DNA of 5,926 nucleotides, from assembly GCA_022771185.1 (NCBI GenBank), contig JALFCJ010000015.1:1-5926 (forward strand), written 5' to 3'. The translations under genes and the position numbers were made by a program. The notes under the pieces were generated by a model, which did not search any database, had not been told where the DNA came from, and was given only the letters and a program-made list of their open reading frames with translations. Source of the DNA: Spirochaetales bacterium. Lineage in GTDB: Bacteria > Spirochaetota > Spirochaetia > Sphaerochaetales > Sphaerochaetaceae. How positions within the stretch are numbered: position 1 is the first letter of the stretch; every line of letters begins with the position of its first letter. Positions 1 to 5,550 of this stretch are shown here, piece after piece.

Positions 1-2
1 AT

Positions 3-23
3 GGCATGCCTTGAGGCGTGTCC
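3..23 (+). other. Hairpin at window edge, upstream of porin-like gene A
   Basis: GGCATGCC (3-10) pairs with GGCGTGTCC (15-23) around a TTGA loop, giving eight pairs with one T-G wobble and one bulged T (21). A short TTTT follows at 29-32, too weak and too far away for a standard rho-independent terminator. It could be the end of an upstream gene, or a leader hairpin of gene A, which starts 24 bases later. The upstream context is outside the window, so the role cannot be decided. Confidence 0.3.
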
Positions 24-34
24 CCGAATTTTCA

Positions 35-66
35 ATGGAGGAAATAATGAAAAAAATTCTTTCTAT
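35..66 (+). promoter_or_regulatory. Ribosome-binding site of gene A in a possible start-codon hairpin
   Basis: GGAGG at 37-41 lies five bases before the ATG at 47 and fixes this start over the in-frame TTG at 11 and ATG at 35, which lack a comparable site. In the RNA, bases 35-45 can pair with 56-66: ten of eleven positions pair, three of them G-U, with one A-C mismatch at 42/59. The loop (46-55) holds the AUG. The 3' arm is codons 4-7 of the signal peptide. The same geometry occurs at the other two porin-like genes. Stability has not been computed. Confidence 0.5.
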
Positions 67-1258
67 CGCTCTTATTGCAGCACTTATCGTAGGATCAGCT
101 TTTGCTGGTTTCAAGAAGGGTGAGGCTACAATTGATCTTGGTTACAACCTTGATTCACAGGCTTATGGCTTTGCAAATGGAACAGCTGTAAAGTATAACT
201 TCGGTTTTGTTCTCGGTGAAGAAACAGCTGAAAAAGCTGGTGAAGGAGACCTCAGAGCTGAAATCGCAGCTTCTTTTAAGGCTGAATTCAAGGCTGCTGA
301 TTATGAAGGTACAGCTACTATTGCTGATGCTGTTGTTTCTACTCTCAAGATTACAAAGGCAAACATCATCTATAAGGATGTTACAGTTGGTATTCTTGGT
401 GCTGGTAAGTCCGCTACATATGCAGCTGACTATCACCTCGATAATACTACTGGTAAGCCTGTCAGAGATGAGGTCGTTGGTCTTGACGGTGTTAAGGGAT
501 TCACAGTATCTGCATTTGGATATAACGGTGGTTTTGGTCTTGAGGGTGATGCTGATGCTGAAACATATGCTGTTCTTGCACATGTCCAGACAAAGTCTTT
601 CGACCTTGCTGAAGGCGTTACAGCTCAGGCTGCTGCTGGCATGAAGGTTACAGATGCATCTAAGGCTTTTGGCGTAAGTGCTAAGGCTGCTCTCTCTAAG
701 GATCTTCTTTCTGCTTCTATCGCTGCTGACTTCGCAGTTGCTGAAAAGGTTGCTCTCGAAGTTGCTGCTAAGGCTGCTTATGATTTCGTTTCTGCTGACG
801 TTTACTTCTTCTCTGTTGATGGATTTGAAACAAACGTTCTCGATGCTAAGCTTGCTGCTTCTAAGGCTGTTTCTGAGACAGTTACAGTTGGTGGTTCAGT
901 TGAAGTTATCAACGCTATTGCTGATGCTAGAGAACTCAAGGTTGGTGCTAACGTAAAGGCAGTTGTTGCTCCTGTTACAGTTGAGGCTAAGGCTGATTAT
1001 GCTGTATTCGGAAAGACAGTTGGTACAACTACAAAGGTTACTTATGCTGCTGAGAAGTTCTCTGCATATGCAAAGCTTGAAGCTAACATGAAGTTTGCTG
1101 ATGAGTTTGCTATGACAAAGATCGCTCCAGAAGTTGTCGTTTCTTCTGATGCTATCGTTTCTGGTGCTACACTTTCTCTCGGCTGGACAGGCGCTGACTT
1201 TGCTGAAACAGCAAACAAGAAGGGTGCTATCAAGGCTACAGCTAAGATTTCTCTCTAA
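47..1258 (+). CDS. Exported porin-like outer-membrane protein A
   Basis: This encodes 403 residues. Residues 1-20 form a clear Sec signal peptide: MKK, a hydrophobic core, then AFA with likely cleavage before Gly21. The mature part is rich in Ala, Val, Lys and Gly, and has many short alternating hydrophobic/polar stretches typical of a beta-barrel. No cysteine follows the signal peptide, so it is not a lipoprotein. It is clearly paralogous to the protein at 4024-5346: both share GYGF-like text near residues 40-50, ETAE..GEGD near 60-70, SADVYF or TADVYF mid-protein, YAAEKF and SDAI..GATLSL near the C terminus. The last residues are ATAKISL, ending in Leu rather than the Phe typical of barrel C-terminal signals. 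Codon use is strongly biased (GCT, TCT, AAG, GTT), which suggests high expression. The likely role is a surface porin or major outer-sheath type protein; substrate and exact family are not recognisable. Confidence 0.85.
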   Translation: MKKILSIALIAALIVGSAFAGFKKGEATIDLGYNLDSQAYGFANGTAVKYNFGFVLGEETAEKAGEGDLRAEIAASFKAEFKAADYEGTATIADAVVSTLKITKANIIYKDVTVGILGAGKSATYAADYHLDNTTGKPVRDEVVGLDGVKGFTVSAFGYNGGFGLEGDADAETYAVLAHVQTKSFDLAEGVTAQAAAGMKVTDASKAFGVSAKAALSKDLLSASIAADFAVAEKVALEVAAKAAYDFVSADVYFFSVDGFETNVLDAKLAASKAVSETVTVGGSVEVINAIADARELKVGANVKAVVAPVTVEAKADYAVFGKTVGTTTKVTYAAEKFSAYAKLEANMKFADEFAMTKIAPEVVVSSDAIVSGATLSLGWTGADFAETANKKGAIKATAKISL

Positions 1259-1278
1259 TCTGATTAGAATTGAAATTG

Positions 1279-1310
1279 AAAAAGCCACGGCTTCGGTCGT
1301 GGCTTTACTT
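1279..1310. terminator. Bidirectional rho-independent terminator after gene A
   Basis: AAAGCCACG (1281-1289) pairs perfectly with CGTGGCTTT (1298-1306). A further G-U and a C-G pair close a UUCG tetraloop (1292-1295), for about eleven pairs. Twenty bases after gene A's stop, the plus-strand RNA runs into UUUACUUGUU. On the minus strand the stem is followed by TTTTT, so it could also stop transcription arriving from the gene at 1657-2218. Confidence 0.85.
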
Positions 1311-1462
1311 GTTAGTAAACCTCGAAGATGTTGCATTTCATAAATGAAAAATACTTACAATGCAATATTCCTTCTCTTTAAAGTAATTTACAGAAGAGAA
1401 GTCGTATCTTCAAATCTATGCCAAAATATTGTCAAATAGAGACAAAGATAATCTAGGCTTTA

Positions 1463-1584
1463 TTAGTTTGTGAGGATTTAACAGTTTATCTTAGCCCAAA
1501 TAAAAAATCGACTTCTGCTTATTGAGTGTACTAACAACTAATACACGCTATATATTAGTTGATTATATATCCTCACAGAACTAA
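1463..1584. repeat. Imperfect terminal inverted repeat around a 9-bp hairpin
   Basis: TTAGTTTGTGAGGAT (1463-1477) is nearly the reverse complement of ATCCTCACAGAACTAA (1569-1584): 14 paired positions with a small bulge. Between them lies CAACTAATA (1535-1543) facing TATTAGTTG (1553-1561) around a 9-base loop. The 122-base unit has the shape of a small MITE or of a structured RNA. I see no clear target-site duplication at its ends and no second copy in this window, so neither identity is established. Confidence 0.35.
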
Positions 1585-1656
1585 AAGAGAGTTTCAATAA
1601 ATTAAAGTATATTTTTATATTCAAACCAACACTTATACTTGCTGGGCATTAAGCAA

Positions 1657-2218
1657 TTATTTACCAGTTTCATTCTTCATTCCTTCTGTTGTGTAATCTG
1701 CCTCTACATCGATACCGTCGATGAATGTTTCCTTAACGTCAAAACCTATAGCCTGCTTATCTGTCTCGATTCCTGCTGCAATAGTTGCATTCCAGCCATT
1801 AAATCCGCCGATTATTGCGATTGGAGCATCAGCACTTGTAGCAAGGCCAAGATTATAATCATCGCTAACCTTGCTGTTAGGGTCTGAATAGACATAATCT
1901 GCATACTGACCTGTTGTCCCGATTGATAAAGCAAGAGAGATTGGAAGCTCAACATCGATAGCCTTGAGCCCTTCTACTACATTGATAGATGCATAACCCT
2001 TAAAAGTCGTGTAATCAAAACCTGCACTCTGAAAATCCAATGTCCAAATCCCATTGGAATCTGTAAGCAACATATAGTTTCTGTTTCCAGCTGCAATGAC
2101 ACCTGTATCATAGGTGTAAGTGTATTTGACGCCAAATCTACCAGAGAATACAGGAGAAGCCATTACTGTTGTCACTGCAATCAGTGCAATCAAAGCGATA
2201 GAAAAAAATTTTTTTCAT
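1657..2218 (-). pseudogene. Frameshifted, shortened porin-like gene (decayed or phase-off)
   Basis: A good start (ATG at 2218-2216, GAGGAGA upstream) leads into ATG-A7-T7-C. Read as is, this gives MKKIFFYR and stops at a TAG (2140-2138) after 26 codons. Removing one base from the A/T run restores MKKIFSIALIALIAVTTVMA, an obvious signal peptide with likely cleavage near MA-SP. It then joins the long frame that runs from 2208 to the TAA at 1657. The repaired protein would have about 186 residues, against 403 and 440 for its neighbours. Its mature part has beta-strand-like text rich in Tyr, Asp, Gly and Ile, including GGFNGW, comparable to GGFGL and GFNGG in the paralogs. Nothing downstream of the stop looks like the missing C-terminal half. 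Internal starts (TTG at 2193) lack a ribosome-binding site. It may be a degrading paralog, a phase-variable gene caught OFF, or an assembly error in a homopolymer. Confidence 0.7.
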
Positions 2219-2237
2219 TATCTCCTCAATCGCTTTG
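2191..2237 (-). promoter_or_regulatory. Start-codon hairpin sequestering the ribosome-binding site of the frameshifted gene
   Basis: CAAAGCGAT (2237-2229) has its perfect 9-bp complement ATCGCTTTG at 2199-2191, inside the signal-peptide codons. After one U-U mismatch, the Shine-Dalgarno GAGGAGA (2227-2221) can continue pairing with UUUUUUC (2207-2201) by four Watson-Crick and three G-U pairs. The AUG and the A7 run are left in a 13-base loop. The arrangement resembles fourU-type RNA thermometers, where a U tract covers AGGA; that functional reading is inference. The sequence CAAA(A)GCGATTGAGGA is shared with the leader of the gene at 4024-5346. Confidence 0.5.
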
Positions 2238-2303
2238 GCTAATAAAAGAAGATAAATAGCGTAATGATAATTAGTTGCTATATGAAAATAGGTTAGTCGA
2301 TTA

Positions 2304-3659
2304 TCAAGGAATTATAAGTTCCTCATCAGAGAATGATTGTTTCTGAATAAACATTGTCCAATATATAGGAATATAGGTTATGATGCCTTTTTTCAGGACA
2401 GTTCCGCTGTTTGATAATACATATGCCTTTTTTATGTTATAGTCTTCATTTGTATTGAAAGTATTCAAACTACTATGAATCATAAAATCTCTTCCAGATT
2501 TTACTTCAATGGGAATTACAGCTAATGTTTTCGTATCATCTATCAAGAAATCAACTTCACCCTTGCTTTTGTTATCATAGTAGAAAAGGTCGTATCCATT
2601 TGCCCTTAATTGGCAGGCTACAGCTGTCTCATATATAGCACCTAGATTAATGGATTTCTCATCATTCAATATCGCCTTGATATTGTCACCATAAAAAATC
2701 GATGAAAGAATACCAGGGTCATTCATGTATAGCTTTAAAAGGCTCTTTGTTTCAGATTCTGCAAGAAGATAAGAAGGGTTTGATATAGCATCAACTTCCA
2801 ATGCAATGCCCGAGTTTACAACATATAATAGTTCTGAAGCATAATCAGAAAAAGTTTTTCCCTTCTTTTCTTCAATCTTTCTTACTATGAGTCTTTTCTT
2901 TTTATTTTCCATGAAAGAAGGAATCGTGTTATATAACCTTTCAACTTTTAATTTATTTTCTTTATCATACTTGGCTGCATCCATAGCATAGAATTCGCGT
3001 GTTTCATTCTGAATTAATCTAATCTTGTGTATGTTTCTACTTCTTAAATATTCGTTTACTGCATCAGGTAATCCTCCCGTAAGAAGATATTTACGAAATA
3101 AATCTAGGAAGAAAGAATGTTCTTCTGGAGTTGGTGACAATTCGTTTTCAAAGAGTTTCTTTTGTTCTTCTATTGCTTCTCTTCCAACATTATTTGCTAA
3201 CAAAAACTCTTCAAAGTCCAAAGGAAACATCTGAACCTTCATAATACTTCCCATAGGAATAGATGAAACGCCATTCAAATGAATGCCCAGCAATGAACCG
3301 GAGGCTATATATGTATATCTCCCCTTTGTTCTTAGAAACTTTAATAGAGTGATTAACTCAGGATATTCTTGTATCTCATCGATAAAGACGAGCGTATCAT
3401 CATGATCTCCTAATTCACTACCTGCAACCATACTGAGATGGAGAAGAAAATCATCAACAGTTGTCACATTCTTAAATAATTCTGGACCATTAGCATCTTC
3501 AATCATGTTTATTTCAACGAAATTCTTGAATAGTTTTTTCCCAACCTCCCTGATTATGAAGGTCTTACCTACCTGACGAGCTCCATATATAAGTAGAATA
3601 GAATCAGTATGAGATGCAAGATGGTTTTCTATTAGATTTGATATCTTTCTATATAGCAT
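2304..3659 (-). CDS. AAA-type ATPase with C-terminal DUF4143 nuclease-like domain
   Basis: This is a complete 451-residue protein, a usual length for the family. The N-terminal AAA part has a Walker A motif GARQVGKT (26-33), a Walker B motif LVFIDEIQ (90-97) and a sensor-like ASGSLLG (119-125). GGLPDAV near 195-201 and the C-terminal region are typical of the AAA_14/DUF4143 family. GEVDFLID (367-374) and IEVKSG (384-389) match the D..ExK spacing of PD-(D/E)XK-like folds, with Asp370, Glu385 and Lys387 as candidate metal-site residues. Members are widespread, often multi-copy accessory genes of unknown cellular role; the protein is cytosolic, with no signal peptide or membrane segment. The ATG at 3659 is preceded by AGGAA (3671-3667) at seven bases' spacing. 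By eye it is more AT-rich and less codon-biased than the porin-like genes, consistent with separate origin. The stop is 85 bases before the start of the frameshifted porin gene, with no strong terminator between, so read-through is possible. Confidence 0.9.
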   Translation of the reverse strand: MLYRKISNLIENHLASHTDSILLIYGARQVGKTFIIREVGKKLFKNFVEINMIEDANGPELFKNVTTVDDFLLHLSMVAGSELGDHDDTLVFIDEIQEYPELITLLKFLRTKGRYTYIASGSLLGIHLNGVSSIPMGSIMKVQMFPLDFEEFLLANNVGREAIEEQKKLFENELSPTPEEHSFFLDLFRKYLLTGGLPDAVNEYLRSRNIHKIRLIQNETREFYAMDAAKYDKENKLKVERLYNTIPSFMENKKKRLIVRKIEEKKGKTFSDYASELLYVVNSGIALEVDAISNPSYLLAESETKSLLKLYMNDPGILSSIFYGDNIKAILNDEKSINLGAIYETAVACQLRANGYDLFYYDNKSKGEVDFLIDDTKTLAVIPIEVKSGRDFMIHSSLNTFNTNEDYNIKKAYVLSNSGTVLKKGIITYIPIYWTMFIQKQSFSDEELIIP

Positions 3660-3796
3660 ATATTTATTCCTATTAAAATGATTTATTACGTATTAATGTT
3701 ATCACTTTTCATGATTTTTTCTATATTTTTCTAGTAAATAAATCTGACTTTTTCCTATATTTAAAGTCCATAAAACATTACTTTTTCAGTGTATGG

Positions 3797-3849
3797 TTTA
3801 ACTTTACGTCAAAAGTGCTAGATATTATAAGATTTGGCGTAAAGTTAAA
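3797..3849. repeat. 17-bp inverted repeat containing GCGTAAAGTTAAA
   Basis: TTTAACTTTACGTCAAA (3797-3813) faces TTTGGCGTAAAGTTAAA (3833-3849). They are complementary at 16 of 17 positions, and the exception is a T-G. The 19-base centre holds TATAAT on the minus strand (3829-3824). A third, single copy TTTAGCGTAAAGTTTA sits at 5535-5550. It could be an operator, a recognition site or the trace of a mobile element. Its position 140-190 bases before the ATPase suggests, but does not prove, a link to that gene. Confidence 0.6.
3824..3829 (-). promoter_or_regulatory. Possible -10 box for the ATPase gene
   Basis: TATAAT reads on the minus strand exactly in the centre of the inverted repeat. There is no good -35 hexamer at 16-18 bases; the best available is TTTAAC at 14. 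It would give a leader of roughly 155-160 bases before the ATPase ATG. An AT-rich background makes chance matches common. Confidence 0.3.
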
Positions 3850-3966
3850 TGGAGAACATTATGATATCATCCTAGCTAAAGGTGCTTTTTTATCGAATGA
3901 CAGTTCGTTATATAGTTCATTTAGAATAGATGATTTTGCATCCTATACTATATATCTCTTTTGGAT

Positions 3967-3997
3967 AAAAAAAGGCACCATCCGTCAGGACGATGCC
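3967..3997 (-). terminator. Rho-independent terminator of porin-like gene B
   Basis: On the minus strand GGCATCGTCC (3997-3988) pairs with GGATGGTGCC (3983-3974) through ten pairs, two of them G-U, around a TGAC loop. Seven T residues follow (3973-3967). In plus-strand RNA the two wobble positions become C-A mismatches, so it is directed to the minus strand. It begins 26 bases after gene B's stop. Confidence 0.9.
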
Positions 3998-4023
3998 GAT
4001 AAATCTAATACCTTTGGGGGTGG

Positions 4024-5346
4024 TTAGAATGCGATTGTGCACTTTGCTGTAACAGCACCGAAGTTCTGAGGCCTTGATGCGTTGTCAGAGAGGAAGTTCA
4101 TATTATTGCTGGCACTATCCTTTCCGTATGCAAGAGAAAGAGTAGCTCCGTTGATGATAGCATCGGACTCTACAGATGCTGTTGCATATACATAAGCCTT
4201 GTTTTCTGTATCAAGATCCATGCCATAAGCTGCACCAGCTTTTGCTGTGAACTTTTCTGCAGCATACTTTACGTTAGCAGAAACTTCCATAGCCTTAGAT
4301 GTTTTCTTAAACCATGCACCACCACCAACTGTGACTGCGTCCACTGTATATTCAGCCTTTGCTCCAATCGTGACATCGTCGCCAAGAATATCCTGAGCAT
4401 AGATGTTTCCTGAAATACCTTCATAAGAACCAGATACCTTAGCTGAGAGCCAATTCTTCTCATCTACACGTGAGAAATAGACATCAGCTGTGATAGGAGC
4501 AAATGCAACCTTTCCTGCGATATCAAAGTCAGCCTTGAAGCTATCTGTGCCTACTGTCTTCTTCATGCCAAAGTCAGCTGCAACTTTAGCGGAGAATGCA
4601 TCAGCTGCGTAAGCAACCTGTGCAGATGCTCCAAATGCGTCATAACACTTAGAAGGGTCATATGCATCATCTGTTTTTGCATTCTTTATACCAGATGCGA
4701 CTGCACCAGCCTTTACTGTAAGACCTTCGGAAAGAGCAATTTCTGGAGTGATTGCAGATACATGATAATTGAAGAAATCAGGAGCACCTGCATTAGCTTT
4801 TCCTCCGTTGAAACCAGCAGCAACCTTCCAGTCTTTGATTGTAGCAGTAAAACCAGGAGCCTTGTTTACAGATACCTTATATGACTTAGCAACATACTTT
4901 GTATCAACGACATTGCCAAAAACATTATATACATCTGCTTCAACTGTATCGATAGCAGACTTTGCGAAGTCTGGAGCACTCTGTGTGCCTGTGATTGCAA
5001 CCTTCCAGTCAGCTCCAGATACATATGCTTCGTCAATACTGAAGAAAGCACCAAGAGCTAGTTTTGCACCGTCTGTCCAGATTGCTGGATCTTCTGCAAC
5101 ATCTTTGTTTGCAAGAAGAAGAGAAAGACTAGCCTTTACACCTGCAAATACGTCTCCTTCTCCAAGAGCTTCAGCTGTTTCAGATGCTAATTCAACATCT
5201 ACAGAAACACTGTCGCCATTCTTGAAACCATAGGCACCACTAGTAAAATCATATCCAAGCTTGATGTTTGCATTGCCTGAAATACCAGCAAAAGCAGAGG
5301 CAGCAACAATAGCAAAGATAACTGCGATTGAAAGAATCTTTTTCAT
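4024..5346 (-). CDS. Exported porin-like outer-membrane protein B
   Basis: This encodes 440 residues. Residues 1-20 form a Sec signal peptide starting MKKILSIAVIFAIV and ending SAFA, with likely cleavage before Gly21. The rest is Ala/Val/Gly/Lys-rich alternating text typical of a beta-barrel, and it ends in AKCTIAF, a terminal Phe as expected for barrel-assembly signals. It is a paralog of the protein at 47-1258, sharing the N-terminal GYxF...AYGFxNG segment, SETAE..GEGD, ITADVYFSRVD, YAAEKFTA and SDAIINGATLSL. B is about 37 residues longer, with extra sequence mid-protein and a longer last loop near SASNNMNFLSDNASRP. The single Cys near the C terminus cannot be a lipobox residue. The ATG at 5346 has GAGGA at 5355-5351; other starts lack one. 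It appears to be transcribed alone, with its own terminator. It is likely a surface porin or major outer-sheath-like protein; substrate is unknown. Confidence 0.85.
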   Translation of the reverse strand: MKKILSIAVIFAIVAASAFAGISGNANIKLGYDFTSGAYGFKNGDSVSVDVELASETAEALGEGDVFAGVKASLSLLLANKDVAEDPAIWTDGAKLALGAFFSIDEAYVSGADWKVAITGTQSAPDFAKSAIDTVEADVYNVFGNVVDTKYVAKSYKVSVNKAPGFTATIKDWKVAAGFNGGKANAGAPDFFNYHVSAITPEIALSEGLTVKAGAVASGIKNAKTDDAYDPSKCYDAFGASAQVAYAADAFSAKVAADFGMKKTVGTDSFKADFDIAGKVAFAPITADVYFSRVDEKNWLSAKVSGSYEGISGNIYAQDILGDDVTIGAKAEYTVDAVTVGGGAWFKKTSKAMEVSANVKYAAEKFTAKAGAAYGMDLDTENKAYVYATASVESDAIINGATLSLAYGKDSASNNMNFLSDNASRPQNFGAVTAKCTIAF

Positions 5347-5361
5347 TATTTCCTCAATCGC
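5324..5361 (-). promoter_or_regulatory. Ribosome-binding site of gene B in a start-codon hairpin
   Basis: GCGATTGA (5361-5354) and its perfect complement TCAATCGC (5331-5324, within the signal-peptide codons) form an 8-bp stem. It can extend by two G-U pairs through the Shine-Dalgarno GG (5353-5352) and, after one A-C mismatch, by AAU/AUU. The AUG lies in the 10-base loop (5347-5338). The SD GAGGA is thus largely within the stem. The design matches the frameshifted gene at 2191-2237. Confidence 0.5.
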
Positions 5362-5425
5362 TTTTGGAAATTATTTATGTAATATCAAGTAGAATTAGAT
5401 GTAATTTTATAAAAATAGTTTTCCA

Positions 5426-5437
5426 TGATATATATCA
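5426..5437. promoter_or_regulatory. FNR/CRP-like palindrome upstream of gene B
   Basis: TGATATATATCA is a perfect 12-bp palindrome 80 bases upstream of gene B's ATG. It contains TGAT-N4-ATCA, the core of the FNR consensus TTGAT-N4-ATCAA, with only the two outermost bases differing. A TATAAA box (5411-5406, minus strand) lies just downstream toward the gene. The AT-rich core lowers specificity, so this is only a candidate operator. Confidence 0.35.
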
Positions 5438-5480
5438 CATAACTTCTTAATGGTTATGATGTATCTACCGAATTGATACT

Positions 5481-5509
5481 CGTGTTGAAAAACAACGTGC
5501 TATTTTTTT
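5481..5509 (+). terminator. Orphan terminator-like hairpin on the plus strand
   Basis: CGTGTTG (5481-5487) pairs with CAACGTG (5493-5499), five Watson-Crick plus two G-U pairs, around an AAAAA loop. Three bases later comes a run of seven T (5503-5509). In minus-strand RNA the G-U positions become A-C mismatches, so it is oriented for plus-strand transcripts. No plus-strand gene ends here. Confidence 0.4.
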
Positions 5510-5534
5510 ATTGTATCTTCAAAAAACTATGAAA

Positions 5535-5550
5535 TTTAGCGTAAAGTTTA
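5535..5550 (+). repeat. Third copy of the GCGTAAAGTT repeat
   Basis: TTTAGCGTAAAGTTTA matches the arm TTTGGCGTAAAGTTAAA at 3833-3849 in 14 of 16 positions, with TTTxGCGTAAAGTT identical apart from one base. It is a single arm: no inverted partner is seen nearby. It lies between the PIN-protein gene and gene B. Confidence 0.45.

Larger units (their letters stand above)
1259..1656. other. AT-rich convergent intergenic region with no gene
   Basis: About 400 bases lie between two convergent genes. Apart from the terminator at its left end I see no open frame with a ribosome-binding site and no tRNA-like fold. It does contain inverted repeats. A perfect 9-bp hairpin lies at 1535-1543/1553-1561, nested inside a longer imperfect repeat, 1463-1477/1569-1584. 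An 8-bp pair at 1397-1404/1509-1516 is within what chance would produce in sequence of this length. Confidence 0.6.
3660..4023. other. Intergenic region upstream of the ATPase, no convincing gene
   Basis: This AT-rich stretch lies between the ATPase start and the stop of porin-like gene B. It holds a 17-bp inverted repeat around a TATAAT box (3797-3849) and gene B's terminator (3967-3997). A 70-codon plus-strand frame from GTG 3815 is not accepted as a gene: it has no ribosome-binding site, runs through the repeat arm and the terminator, and resembles nothing I recognise. Confidence 0.6.

Noticed and set aside
155..583. Open frames opposite or out of phase within gene A (also 207-644, 678-956, 896-1336, 1042-1233)
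   Set aside because: Low-complexity Leu/Ser-rich translations arise from the GCT/TCT-biased codons of gene A, and none has a convincing start.
1397..1516. 8-bp inverted repeat AGAAGTCG/CGACTTCT
   Set aside because: One 8-bp match is about what chance gives across 400 bases, and it crosses the better-supported repeat at 1463-1584.
1259..1656. CRISPR array or tRNA in the intergenic gap
   Set aside because: There are no regularly spaced direct repeats and no cloverleaf with a conserved T-loop.
1639..1887. 82-codon plus-strand open frame opposite the broken porin-like gene
   Set aside because: It is antisense to the recognisable minus-strand coding text, with no start context, and is Cys-rich by shadow effect.
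2256..2281. Weak hairpin ATAGC...GCTAT below the ATPase as a terminator
   Set aside because: It has only five outer pairs and a four-pair inner stem, all AT-rich, and the tail is interrupted (TTATCTTCTTTTATT). Not strong enough to call.
3815..4027. 70-codon plus-strand open frame starting at GTG
   Set aside because: It has no ribosome-binding site, begins inside the inverted repeat, and reads through gene B's terminator to its stop codon region. The protein text is not recognisable.
4769..5233. 154-codon plus-strand open frame antisense to gene B
   Set aside because: It is a shadow of biased codon use in gene B. Its Ser/Ala/Pro-rich text, lack of a ribosome-binding site and complete overlap with a clear exported protein argue against it.
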